NCBI GenBank assembly: GCA_036558645.1
Contig: DATBFG010000079.1
Location: 1 to 64,000 of the forward strand
Direction of reading: 5' to 3'
Length of the DNA stretch: 64,000 nt
From: DATBFG01 sp036558645
Lineage (GTDB): Bacteria; Acidobacteriota; Terriglobia; Terriglobales; Acidobacteriaceae
The notes below the pieces were generated by a model, which searched no databases, was not told the DNA's origin, and saw only the letters and a list, made by a program, of their open reading frames with translations. Positions within the stretch are counted from its first letter, which is position 1; each line of letters opens with the position of its first letter. Below, one piece after another: positions 52,401 through 60,553 of this stretch. The position numbers and the translations under genes are program-made.

Positions 52401-53651
52401 CACCCCACTGAGCTGGCCGATTTGGCTGCGCGCGGCATCAAGCTGTTCAGTCGCCAGGCCCTGTTGCTGCGTAGCTCTATACAATTCGAATAGACTCAGC
52501 CGAAGCTGTATGGAATAGAGTGGACCTTCCGGGACTCCTTCGGGCGGAAGGTGATCAAAAGCAAACTTATATTCCCGGATGGCGTCGTCGTTCTTGTTAA
52601 GCAAGCCGGCAATCTGCCCTCGGATGGCATGGAGGCGGTAGTGGTCGGGATTCAAACCCTCGGCATGCTTTAGGAGAGCATCAGCCTTATCAAAGTCGTT
52701 CACATTGACCATGGCTTGCGCGGCACTTAGTTGAATGTTGTTATCCCTAGGTGCCTTGGAAGCGGCGCGAGCGTAGGTGTCCGCTGCCATCTTCTTTTTT
52801 CCGGCCAGTTGGTAGGTGTAGGCCAGATCCGCTATAGCTCCCGGCACCTTGGTATTCGCTACTGCTTTTTGGAGAGTGGCGATGGCCTGGTCGTAGTCAT
52901 GGGCCTCTCGGAAGGATGCCGCAACCGCGCGCAAGACATTCGGATCATTTGGCGCACGGCTTTGCGCACGATCGAGATACTGCTTGGCCTCCTGCGGCTT
53001 GTTAAGGCGCTGGTACGCGCGGGCGATCAGCAGTTCGCTACGGGCTGAGGCTTGCAGGTTTTCCGCCCGCCTCAGCAAATCAAGTGCGGCGTTTGGATCT
53101 GAGCTCAGGGCGAGCTCGCCGGCAAGCTGAAGATCCAACACACTCTTCGGATTCGAAGCAATCACTTTCTTGAGAAGGTCCTGGGCCTCGGCCGCATGGC
53201 CCATGCGCGCATACGTCTGGGCCAGTCCCGACATTCCCTTGACAGAAGAAGGAGCGTTTTGTAATCCACGCTGATATGCATCAACGGAGACTTGATACCG
53301 ACCCGCCAAACGGGCGGCGTAGCCTAATCCAAACCACAGATTCGCATCGTGAGGGGCGGAATTGGCCGCGCGGGTAGCGTATTCCACTGCCGCGTTATAG
53401 TCGCCGCGTTTGATGGCTTCCTGAGCTGCGCGAGCTCCACGCGCTGTCTCAATTCCCGAGCCCCAACCAATACCGCCTTGTGAACTCGGAGCGGCGGCCT
53501 TAGGGGAAGCCTTAGGTTTTTCGGCAGTTTTGGTTTTCGATTTGTTTGGAGGAGGGTTCTGAGGACTGATCTCGAAGGTCTGCGCAGGCAGGTTCATACC
53601 TGTCATCAAGAGCAGACAAACGATCACGACATTAGAAACTTTCCAAAACAT
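49443..53651 (-). CDS. Giant TPR protein with C-terminal outer-membrane beta-barrel
   Basis: 1402 residues. Signal peptide MFWKVSNVVIVCLLLMTG. A low-complexity Lys/Pro linker follows (about 25-60), then about 30 consecutive TPRs from 70 to about 1060 (for example AVEYATRAANSAPHDANLWF and AEAHRL-type units). The last 290 residues alternate hydrophobic and polar residues and end LPVLRLTLF, with a terminal Phe, as in outer-membrane barrels. The architecture matches BcsC, PgaA and PelB exporters, which pass polysaccharide across the periplasm and outer membrane. No SD is evident at the ATG, but the signal peptide supports it. Confidence 0.87.
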   Translation of the reverse strand: MFWKVSNVVIVCLLLMTGMNLPAQTFEISPQNPPPNKSKTKTAEKPKASPKAAAPSSQGGIGWGSGIETARGARAAQEAIKRGDYNAAVEYATRAANSAPHDANLWFGLGYAARLAGRYQVSVDAYQRGLQNAPSSVKGMSGLAQTYARMGHAAEAQDLLKKVIASNPKSVLDLQLAGELALSSDPNAALDLLRRAENLQASARSELLIARAYQRLNKPQEAKQYLDRAQSRAPNDPNVLRAVAASFREAHDYDQAIATLQKAVANTKVPGAIADLAYTYQLAGKKKMAADTYARAASKAPRDNNIQLSAAQAMVNVNDFDKADALLKHAEGLNPDHYRLHAIRGQIAGLLNKNDDAIREYKFAFDHLPPEGVPEGPLYSIQLRLSLFELYRATQQQGLATEQLDAARSQIGQLSGVDDASRPEFFRLRSVIEANSNDYAAAEKDIQQAQALDPNSVNIMLNYANLLWKMERKQDAAQMYAKALAVDPNNHAGLTAMGYLSREIADAKTAEKYFIKLVKLYPNDYVPYLALGDLYTSDKQYADAQKNYEKAHELAPNNPAAVSGGINAALQAKALPVAKNWIDRASTNAALIENPQVMREHERYLTLTGKYEESAALGYKVLEKLPHDPEAPVYLAYDLLFLGRHEEAFAVVQKYEPILPKDKDLRLVAGYVHAHFNQLPEAVDDFTHAIELAPDVPTSYMNRGFVLNDMKQASRATKDFETAIKLRPQYGEAHLGLAYAYLQLHRSKPALKEIETAAQIMGESNGTHLARAEAYRQQLRFRQAETEYRAALKLSPNNPKTHIALATTLYRLHRYDESIKELQATLTLSPDDPMIYAQMARAYAELGQREDTYRVVALAEKSGENSQVLLFTGSALLTLGDEQAAMTRYSRALEAPDSDRVETRLAIARLFARQGKRSEAQQQVSLALAEVRVEDAGQVTPENLVEAASVLMSIQEFDLAKQYYARAQTAGADDELVAVGMSNAYLALGETRNAGQLLRSVGPDNEDNYDYLVALSNVYRQQQENTQALSTLARANRLVEGNDSSERTELFLASQEGRQINEKFSVIPQATFGPIFEDINIYTLDAKLRGITDPSLLPPPRSSYESIARARYRVHLSGWPTITGLVEERNARGSISIPSELLIQDRNTYDTIFNAGINPVLHFGNNSIVFTPGVQFTIRRDTADPRDLNQNLFRQYLYANSNSFFNWVSFSGTLMREAGPFTDKDLHSRDLAAKLEFVVGRPWGKTALITGYEARDVLFRPLIREYFTTSTYAGIQRKFGDKVRASIIGEYVRSWRVQDDEFALAQAIRPGVNFEYMPNMHWTVQASGAWSQGEGFHDYDNIHNQVLISYVRSVQRPLNDGMGEVPVSYPWRFSFGVEQQTFYSFAGGSKTKVLPVLRLTLF

Positions 53652-53790
53652 GGGCGGTGGTGGCAGCGCCCGGTTCGGGAAACTGTGCTTTCAGAACCAC
53701 GCGCTAGCGGGCATTTGGATGGCAGAGCTGCTGACGTGGTTGGTTGCAAGTCACAGGATTATGAGGAACACGGGAGCCGCTTCTCTCAAT

Positions 53791-53806
53791 TGGCACCTTA
53801 CGTGCC
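53791..53806 (+). promoter_or_regulatory. Sigma-54-like -24/-12 element
   Basis: TGGCAC-N5-GTGCC has GG and GC exactly 12 bases apart, as in the -24/-12 consensus TGGCAC-N5-TTGCA. It lies about 88 bases upstream of the GT-C-like gene. It is also a GGCAC/GTGCC palindrome and could be a protein-binding or hairpin site. A sigma-54 activator is encoded at 31778 in this window. Confidence 0.4.
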
Positions 53807-53893
53807 CGGCGTTAGAGTGCGATCTCAGTAAACCTCTCCGCCCAAAATTGAATCAAACGTGCTGCTCACAACTGTGGGAGAGGATTCACCTCC

Positions 53894-55636
53894 GTGGAAA
53901 CAAGCTACCTCCGCCGTCCTATTCCTCTGGGTGCGATCGTCCTATTAACCCTGGTGATCTACGCTCCGCCGCTGATGATGCAGCTGCCGCTGACCACGTC
54001 TTATGACGCGAATTTCCACATCTTCTTTGCCTCGCATTACGCACAACACTGGTTTAATCCGTGGAATGAGAAATGGTTCGCGGGATTTTCACAGACGACC
54101 TACCCTCCGCTAGGACACCAATGGGTGGCGTTACTGTCCTATGTTGTCGGACTTCGCATGGCCTTCATGCTGGTTCAGTTGCTTGCAGTCGTCCTCACCC
54201 CGATAGGAGTTTACCGGTTCGCGAGATTGTGGGTTAGCGAGCGTGCGAGCAGCTACGCTGCTTTGTTCAGCGCATTTCTGGGCATTCTGGAATTCCTGGT
54301 GTTCTCCGCTGGGCAGCTCTCTACGACGCTCTCATTGCCTCTTTATCTGCTCGCTGTGCCGTATTTTTATCACTGGGTTCGCGAGGCCGACTGGCGCTCG
54401 CTACTTAAGGGCCTTTTCTTCACTTTGACTGCAGCATCAGTGCACCACGTCACTTTGATCTTCGGCTCCGCCATGGTGGTGCTGCCAGTTCTGTGGCTTG
54501 CCTTCATCGATCGAAAAGAAGACAGCGCAAGAGCTGCTTTGCTTTCACGAGCGGTTGTGTTCGCAGTGCTGGCGGGAGTGGGCGTAGCGATTGTTCTACT
54601 GCCCTACTGGATCGCTATCATCAAACACCCCATCGAACAGATGCCGATCCCGCATGCCAGCCGGTCAAACCTGCTGCTCAGCCTGAACTACGCCATCAAC
54701 TATTTCTTCGTACCGTATGGGGCTCTGGTCCTCGCGCTGCCTTTTATCGTTTGGCTCGGCGCGTCGCAGCGACGACTGCGACCGCTGCTGTTGGGCTTTT
54801 GGGTTGCCTTCATTTTTGGACTTGGCGGCACTACACCGCTGCCAAAGTGGCTACTGGGACGTGCTTTCGAAGTCTTGACATTCGAGCGATTCACATTGCT
54901 GGCTGCAGTATTGGCCATGCCATTCGTAGGAATGTTAGCGGAACGGGCAATTGATCGGGCGGGCGCCAAGGCTGCCTTGGGATTTGGGCTTGCGGCCATC
55001 GTTACATTGGCCATACCCATGGCATGGCTGAATCTCAGTCCCTTCCACCCAACGAGCGGAATGAATGTCGATTCAATTATTTCTTTCTTGAACCGGGACA
55101 ATCATGACCGCTACCGCTACATGACTCTGGGCATAGGAAACGCGTTGCCGAAAATTTCGACATACACGGAGGCGCCGAGCGTTGACGGTGAATACAACTC
55201 GGCTCGATTGCTGCCCGAAATGACGCAGTATGGGTCCGCCCAACTCACTAGTGCCAAGTATTTCGGAAGCGCCGGTATGGCGTCATTGCGCGCAATGTTA
55301 CAGCACGCCGACCATTACGGATTGAAGTACATTTTCCTCCATGATCCGTATTACCGACCGCTACTAGCTTTTGCTGGCTGGAGACAGATTGAAAGCTATG
55401 ACTCCGGATCGATCGAAGTCTGGGTGAAGGACGACGCACCACCGGCGCGTCCGGTCGAATCCGACGCGATCCCCGCACCTTGGGAGGGCCTGTTATGGGG
55501 AACGTTGCCCATGGCCTGCAGCATTATCTCGATACTCCTGGCATTGCTCCTGCCTGACAGCTTACGCGCCCGTGAACCACTATTGGAGTTTCCAAGGCCG
55601 GCCGAAGGTGTGTATGCCCAGGAGGTGCGTTCATGA
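53894..55636 (+). CDS. Polytopic membrane protein, GT-C/PTPS-related type
   Basis: 580 residues from GTG 53894. About 11-12 membrane helices. After helix 1 comes TSYDANFHIFFASHYAQHWF, an acidic loop in the position of the catalytic Asp of GT-C glycosyltransferases, and then WFAGFSQTTYPPLGHQWVAL, as in PTPS-related membrane proteins. The C-terminal region is soluble (SVDGEYNSARLLPEMTQYGS) and presumably periplasmic. It would use a lipid-linked sugar donor. Its stop overlaps the next start (ATGA), starting a run of four tightly packed genes. Confidence 0.83.
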   Translation: METSYLRRPIPLGAIVLLTLVIYAPPLMMQLPLTTSYDANFHIFFASHYAQHWFNPWNEKWFAGFSQTTYPPLGHQWVALLSYVVGLRMAFMLVQLLAVVLTPIGVYRFARLWVSERASSYAALFSAFLGILEFLVFSAGQLSTTLSLPLYLLAVPYFYHWVREADWRSLLKGLFFTLTAASVHHVTLIFGSAMVVLPVLWLAFIDRKEDSARAALLSRAVVFAVLAGVGVAIVLLPYWIAIIKHPIEQMPIPHASRSNLLLSLNYAINYFFVPYGALVLALPFIVWLGASQRRLRPLLLGFWVAFIFGLGGTTPLPKWLLGRAFEVLTFERFTLLAAVLAMPFVGMLAERAIDRAGAKAALGFGLAAIVTLAIPMAWLNLSPFHPTSGMNVDSIISFLNRDNHDRYRYMTLGIGNALPKISTYTEAPSVDGEYNSARLLPEMTQYGSAQLTSAKYFGSAGMASLRAMLQHADHYGLKYIFLHDPYYRPLLAFAGWRQIESYDSGSIEVWVKDDAPPARPVESDAIPAPWEGLLWGTLPMACSIISILLALLLPDSLRAREPLLEFPRPAEGVYAQEVRS

Positions 55637-56736
55637 ACCGTATCCTCGCCGGTGGAATTCTGGTGGCCACTCTGTTGCTGATCGGGCTTGCATGGCTACA
55701 GTCGGGTGGAGTAGAACGGCGCCGCATGGAGGCTGCCGAAACACCAGATCAGGCCGTGAAATTGATGTTGACCGACGTCCAGGCACATCGGTGGGCCGCA
55801 GCCCATGACCGGCTGGCGAATTCGGCCGACATCGATCTGAACGCCTACATTCACGATCTCGGAGGAACCAACGGCAGCCTACGCACTTATGCCACGTTGG
55901 AAGGGTTTGAAGTCTGGGGCCTCCACACCGCTGGTGACGAAGCAACAATGCGGGCGAAGCTGCATTATTCAACCGCGGTCGGACCGCTCGATGACGTCCG
56001 CGACATCAAGGTGCAACGCACATCGAAGGCGTGGAAAGTAGTGTGGCCCACAAATTCCGCTCCGAAGCTCGCACCCCAAGTGATTCCGGTGAATTACCTG
56101 CGCTGGGACATCATCAACCGCGGCTCATCCGATGACTGGGGCGTGCAAAACGTCGATGCGCCTCAAGTCCGAATCATTTCGATGAATGCGATCCAGCGTC
56201 CCGATCGAGTGGTCGTCCTGGGTGAGGTTGTGAACGAGGATACCGTTCCGGCTTATGTAAACGTAGGTGCAGTTCTGCTCGACAAGAACGATAGGGAGAT
56301 CGCACAAGAGATAAGCTTCGACAAGATCTCGCATACGTTGTTGCCAAAACAGGTTTCGCCATACCGCATCGATTTTCCGAACATCAAGCTTGAACAATTG
56401 AAGAGCGTGCGGATGGAACCGAAAGCCATGCTGGTTCCGGCTAGCGCCGATCCTGTGATTGCCGTAGATAGCCAGCAGATTGAAACAGATGCTTTGGGGA
56501 AGAAGGTCCTACGCGGACGCTTGATCAACCAGAGCGGTCAAATCGTGAATATCCCGCACGTGCTGGCTTCGTACTACGACTCAAACGGCAAAGTTATCTG
56601 GGTGTCCGATGGTTACGTAGACCAGGAACTGCTGCCCCAAATTCCTGTCTCGTTTGCGGTCGATGTTCCGAACGACGTCGCCGCGAATATTCACAGCTAT
56701 CACGTTGTCGTGAACTACTACAACAACAACTCATAA
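55633..56736 (+). CDS. Membrane-anchored periplasmic protein of unknown function
   Basis: 367 residues, ATG within the upstream stop overlap. One N-terminal helix (NRILAGGILVATLLLIGLAW). A mixed alpha/beta domain follows (about 35-140) resembling NTF2-like DUF4878 modules (ETPDQAVKLMLTDVQAHRWA). Two beta domains come next (about 180-270, 285-365), similar to FxLYD-type domains (VVVLGEVVNEDTVPAYVNVG, VLRGRLINQSGQIVNIPHVL). It ends VVNYYNNNS. Probably an accessory to the membrane protein upstream; no enzymatic motif is seen. Confidence 0.74.
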   Translation: MNRILAGGILVATLLLIGLAWLQSGGVERRRMEAAETPDQAVKLMLTDVQAHRWAAAHDRLANSADIDLNAYIHDLGGTNGSLRTYATLEGFEVWGLHTAGDEATMRAKLHYSTAVGPLDDVRDIKVQRTSKAWKVVWPTNSAPKLAPQVIPVNYLRWDIINRGSSDDWGVQNVDAPQVRIISMNAIQRPDRVVVLGEVVNEDTVPAYVNVGAVLLDKNDREIAQEISFDKISHTLLPKQVSPYRIDFPNIKLEQLKSVRMEPKAMLVPASADPVIAVDSQQIETDALGKKVLRGRLINQSGQIVNIPHVLASYYDSNGKVIWVSDGYVDQELLPQIPVSFAVDVPNDVAANIHSYHVVVNYYNNNS

Positions 56737-56738
56737 CC

Positions 56739-57605
56739 ATGCGCCACTACTTTCCAATTCTGCTTTGCCTCGTCGCCTGCCTCTTGCCTGGTGTGGCTGC
56801 AGCAGCGGACCTGCATCCTCCGGCGCAAGTAACGGCCGGTAGCGACTTTTCGATTGCGAGCGATGCGAATGGCGAGGGGACCTTTTACCTGGTCGGACCA
56901 GCCAATGTCAGTAAGAGGAAAGTGATGGTGAATGGGAGCATTGCAGTGGACGGCGAGGAAATCGAAGGCGCCGGCCGGTACACCGCGATCCTCTGCGTTT
57001 CCGGACACTGCGATAGTGCGGCCTTCTTTGTTCAGCCTGATGCTCCCTCGCGGTTAAGCCTGCTAGTTCATCCGTCTCGCGTCCGTGTGAATGCACCCAA
57101 TGCCATCAGTGCAGCGGCGTTCGTCTTCGATAAGTACCGCAACATGATTTTAGCGCCGCAAAACGTGCAATTCAGTGCCACGCCGCGAGAGGGTAATGCA
57201 ACGACAACAACCCGGTCCGCTGAAAACGGTGTCGCCTGGATTCGCCTGACGTCCGCCAGCAAGGAAGGGCCCGCAAAGATCGGTGCGACGATCGGTAAGG
57301 CCACCGAAGTGCGCGTTGTTCAACAAGTGGCTTCGGAAGCCTGCAATCTTCGCATCAAGGCGAATTGGATTTCACGGCAACTTTGGGTGGAGACCGATCC
57401 TATCCGCGACTGCAGCGGCAACGCCGTGCCGGATGGAACAGTGATCAGCTTCACGAAGCTTGACGATAGCGGCAAGACTACGGTGGATGCTCCGGTGAAG
57501 CGCGGCATCGCACGTGTCCAGATGCCTGTGCAGGGAAACGCACGCATCTCCGTTGCCTCGGGCGTAGTTACGGGAAATGAGATTCAAATGGCAGGTGAAC
57601 GATGA
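56739..57605 (+). CDS. Exported Ig-like domain protein
   Basis: 288 residues. Signal peptide MRHYFPILLCLVACLLPGVA. Three Ig-like modules: one near 30-105 (PAQVTAGSDFSIASDANGEG, CVSGHCDSAAFFVQPDAPSR), one near 110-190 of bacterial Ig type (ISAAAFVFDKYRNMILAP) and one near 200-280 (VPDGTVISFTKLDDSGKTTV). The two Cys in CVSGHC may form a disulfide. Starts two bases after the upstream stop and ends in ATGA with the following gene. A periplasmic or surface binding protein; ligand unknown. Confidence 0.75.
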   Translation: MRHYFPILLCLVACLLPGVAAAADLHPPAQVTAGSDFSIASDANGEGTFYLVGPANVSKRKVMVNGSIAVDGEEIEGAGRYTAILCVSGHCDSAAFFVQPDAPSRLSLLVHPSRVRVNAPNAISAAAFVFDKYRNMILAPQNVQFSATPREGNATTTTRSAENGVAWIRLTSASKEGPAKIGATIGKATEVRVVQQVASEACNLRIKANWISRQLWVETDPIRDCSGNAVPDGTVISFTKLDDSGKTTVDAPVKRGIARVQMPVQGNARISVASGVVTGNEIQMAGER

Positions 57606-58126
57606 CTGGACTTGGGCGCAGAACTCTACTGGTGGTTGCTGTGCTCGTGACCATGGGCTATCAAATCCATGCGCAACATGGAGGGCCTTCCCTGCCGTCA
57701 GTCCAGCTGAATGTTGATGACCTGGGTCCGCGATCGATTGAAGATCTCACCAGCAAGAGCGTCCCTCGTGACTACGCTCTTGCCTGGCAAACCATGGCTC
57801 GCGCTCTGGCAGAGAATCGTGTCGACCTGCTCAACGGATACTTCACAGGGCTTGCTAAGGAAAAGCTCACCCAGAGAATCGAGGCCCAGCGAAAGGCCGG
57901 AATCCACGTCATCTACACGGATCGAGGCCATAAGCTGACAGGGCTGTTCTACTCACCCGCCGGTGACGCCATGCAGCTTCGAGACAATGCTCAACTCGAG
58001 ATTCAAACCCTGGATGGCAATACCCTTCTGCAAAAAGAACAGGTTGGCCTGCAATACATGGTGATCATGACGCCTGGAGCGGACCGCTGGCTGGTTCGAG
58101 ACCTCCAGACTACACAAAAGCACTAG
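57602..58126 (+). CDS. Small exported protein of unknown function
   Basis: 174 residues beginning within the previous stop (ATGA). Signal peptide to about residue 24 (VTMGYQIHA). The rest is a compact alpha+beta chain: YALAWQTMARALAENRVDLL, FTGLAKEKLTQRIEAQRKAG, DAMQLRDNAQLEIQTLDGN and YMVIMTPGADRWLVRDLQTT, which looks like an NTF2-like fold. Same general fold guess as the N-terminal half of the gene at 55633. No catalytic residues evident. Confidence 0.72.
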   Translation: MTGLGRRTLLVVAVLVTMGYQIHAQHGGPSLPSVQLNVDDLGPRSIEDLTSKSVPRDYALAWQTMARALAENRVDLLNGYFTGLAKEKLTQRIEAQRKAGIHVIYTDRGHKLTGLFYSPAGDAMQLRDNAQLEIQTLDGNTLLQKEQVGLQYMVIMTPGADRWLVRDLQTTQKH

Positions 58127-58221
58127 GTTGCTCAGCAGTTTTGACCCGCATCTAAATTACACGGGAGGAATATTCGCGATTGCAGAATGCGTCTCAGGGG
58201 AATACCGCAAAGGTTGTGCGC

Positions 58222-59202
58222 ATGAGAATCTATGCATTGATCATGGCCGCGGCCGTGTTTGTGATCGGTAGTGGCTGCTCCCGCACGAACGTCAGCCGCA
58301 CAGTGGACCAGAATATTAGAACCGCGGAAGGAACAACACCGACCAGGATGCTGGCCGACTACCAACCATGGTTTGGAGACAGGCAACACATCAACATCGG
58401 TTACAACACCCAGGACCCGGATGTATTGCGTCGTCAAATTCAGCAAGCAAAGGATGTTGGCATTTATGCATTCGTGGTGGATTGGTACGGCGATCGCAAG
58501 CCCTTTCTTAATCGCAGCTATGCAATCTTGCAACAGGTAGCCAGTGAGAGCAATTTTCACGTCGCTCTGATGTACGACGAGACGGAAGAAGATAATGGGC
58601 ACGCGACGGAGGATGCACTCGATGCATTCAATATGGCATATAAGCGCTACATCGGGCCGAATGCAAGCACACAAAGTGCTTATCTCTTCTACGAAGGCCG
58701 CCCGGTAATTTTCATATTCCCGAAGAGAGGCCACACCGATTGGAATCGCGTGCGTCAGGTTACGAACCGGTGGGAGAAGCCGCCACTCCTGATCTATAAG
58801 GACCGCCCGCCGAAGGAGTTTCCTGGTCTTTTTGATGGATATTACGCATGGGTACATCCAGGTCCCCGCGGTTGGCAATCTGACGGAAGCGAGTGGGGCC
58901 AGAAGTATCTGGACGCTTTTTACCAGCGAATGCGGAGTTTAGGTCCCAAGAACATTGCAGTGGGAGGTGTGTGGCCGGGCTTCGACGATGCGAAGGCTTC
59001 CTGGAGCCTGAATCGCTTTATGGATCGGCGGTGTGGCAAGACCTTTGAAGATACGTTGCGAATCTTCCGTCAATACGACGATGGCAGCATCAATATGCCA
59101 TTTGCGATGATTGCCACGTGGAACGATTACGAAGAAGGCACGCAAATTGAAAATGGCGTGGCACAGTGCAGCACTCGAACACACAGACTGCCGGGGGAAT
59201 AG
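58222..59202 (+). CDS. GH99-like lipoprotein
   Basis: 326 residues from ATG 58222, with AAAGG upstream; TTG 58180 is less likely. Lipobox FVIGSGC gives a lipidated Cys near residue 18. The domain has ADYQPWFGDRQHINIGYNTQ, GIYAFVVDWYGDRKPFL and ATWNDYEEGTQIENGVAQC, each matching the secreted protein at 42677, plus RPVIFIFPKRGHTDW. GH99/GH71-type enzymes cleave alpha-mannan-like chains; the PWFG and DWYG blocks correspond to core strands. It could trim or release the exported polysaccharide. It lacks the extra C-terminal domains of its paralogue. Confidence 0.82.
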   Translation: MRIYALIMAAAVFVIGSGCSRTNVSRTVDQNIRTAEGTTPTRMLADYQPWFGDRQHINIGYNTQDPDVLRRQIQQAKDVGIYAFVVDWYGDRKPFLNRSYAILQQVASESNFHVALMYDETEEDNGHATEDALDAFNMAYKRYIGPNASTQSAYLFYEGRPVIFIFPKRGHTDWNRVRQVTNRWEKPPLLIYKDRPPKEFPGLFDGYYAWVHPGPRGWQSDGSEWGQKYLDAFYQRMRSLGPKNIAVGGVWPGFDDAKASWSLNRFMDRRCGKTFEDTLRIFRQYDDGSINMPFAMIATWNDYEEGTQIENGVAQCSTRTHRLPGE

Positions 59203-59208
59203 TACCCA

Positions 59209-60330
59209 TTGAAATCGACCGAGGCGCGAACCGTGATTACAGACCAGCACATGGCAATGCTGTCGAAGCTGCTGTTTCAAGGATGCGCCGATGATTTTCA
59301 CATTCCTGCGACGGACGCCGAGGCATTTAAGCTCGAGCTTGCGTATGCAGCTTCGCTGACCCAGCCAGAGTGGAACGCATTTGTACAAGCTGCTAACACT
59401 CACCACGTTGTCGTTCGCGGTTTGCAGGTCCTTGAGCGCGTGGCTTTCTCGCACGACGAAATAGTACGAGATTTGTGTCGTAGCGAATTGGAACGTGAGC
59501 AGCGCCGAATCAATCTTGCTCTAGATTCGCTGGCTCCCATCTGTGCCGGCCTTGAAGCCGGAGGGTGCCCCGTTACGGTTATCAAGTCGCTGGACCATCT
59601 TCCTGATCTTGGCTCTGACCTTGACTTGTATACGTCCGCTGACCCTGATCGCGTCATTCATGTCATGCAACATGTTTTTCATGCAGAACTGGAAGATCGC
59701 AGCTGGGGCGATCGCCTAGCGAATAAGTGGAATTTCAAGATCCCCGGCTTGCCGGAACTCATCGAGATTCACGTCCGTTATCTTGGCCAAACCGGGGAAC
59801 ACGAGGAGATGGCACGGCGCGTGATTAATCGGGCTGTGGATCGTAGAGTGGGGCGTCATGTCTTCTCGGTACCCGCGCCGGAGGAGCGCATCATCATTTC
59901 AAGTCTGCAGAGGATGTACAGGCATTTCTACTTCCGGCTCTGCGACATGGCAGATACAGCGAAGCTGCTTAAGCAGGAGTCGGTGGATTTTCATGAACTC
60001 CGGCTTGCGGCCGATACAGGCGGCGTCTGGCCTGGAGTCGCAACGTACCTGCATCTTGTCGCTGAATATGCTAAGGCATTTGGACTGAGCGTTGATCTTC
60101 CAGATTTTGTTTTGGAAGCTGTGGAAGATGCGAGTACCAGGGTTTTTCTCCGCAGCAATTTTCTGCGCGTACCGCTCTGGCCGTCCGCACGTCTTTACGG
60201 TTCACAGCTGCTCAGTGCAGGTGCCAAGCGGGATTACCGCGCGATACGACGACTCCCTTTGTTGCCACCCTTGGCGGTCACGGCATTGATTGCATCTCGC
60301 CTGACCGGGACAGACAAAGGCATCTGGTAA
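59209..60330 (+). CDS. Nucleotidyltransferase-family protein (NTP_transf_5-like)
   Basis: 373 residues from TTG 59209; GTG 59233 with GAGG is a good alternative. Central block CPVTVIKSLDHLPDLGSDLD (about 120-140) is the polymerase-beta-like GS-x10-DxD region, here with D-LGSDLDLYT giving two Asp. LPELIEIHVRYLGQTGEH follows, typical of this family, with the third carboxylate in IEIHVR. Helical C-terminus. Members occur with polysaccharide and lasso-peptide clusters, and their acceptors are mostly unknown. Six bases downstream of the GH99-like lipoprotein. Confidence 0.8.
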   Translation: MKSTEARTVITDQHMAMLSKLLFQGCADDFHIPATDAEAFKLELAYAASLTQPEWNAFVQAANTHHVVVRGLQVLERVAFSHDEIVRDLCRSELEREQRRINLALDSLAPICAGLEAGGCPVTVIKSLDHLPDLGSDLDLYTSADPDRVIHVMQHVFHAELEDRSWGDRLANKWNFKIPGLPELIEIHVRYLGQTGEHEEMARRVINRAVDRRVGRHVFSVPAPEERIIISSLQRMYRHFYFRLCDMADTAKLLKQESVDFHELRLAADTGGVWPGVATYLHLVAEYAKAFGLSVDLPDFVLEAVEDASTRVFLRSNFLRVPLWPSARLYGSQLLSAGAKRDYRAIRRLPLLPPLAVTALIASRLTGTDKGIW

Positions 60331-60553
60331 CGCTACCTTTCAGTCCATCAGTCGATACAGGAACTACCGGATAGAAGGTAGTCACTAGGGCCTTTACACT
60401 GAACCACATGAGGGCTCTTCAACTAATCCGCACGCGAGCCGTGCCCTTGGATGGCTCGTGACGCCGCTGGCTCTCTCATCCCTTTAGCGGCATGTTGACT
60501 GAAATAGAAAGCAAAATACTGCCCCGCTCGAATGGGCGAACGGAGAATCTCAT
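60331..60553. other. Intergenic region before GT4 gene
   Basis: About 223 bases. Holds CTACC/GGTAG near 60366-60384 and CGAGCC/GGCTCG near 60435-60456 as small imperfect hairpins. No strong promoter or RNA recognised. Confidence 0.3.

Noticed and set aside
60331..60553. Small imperfect hairpins before the GT4 gene
   Set aside because: Stems of five to six bases are expected by chance in this length.
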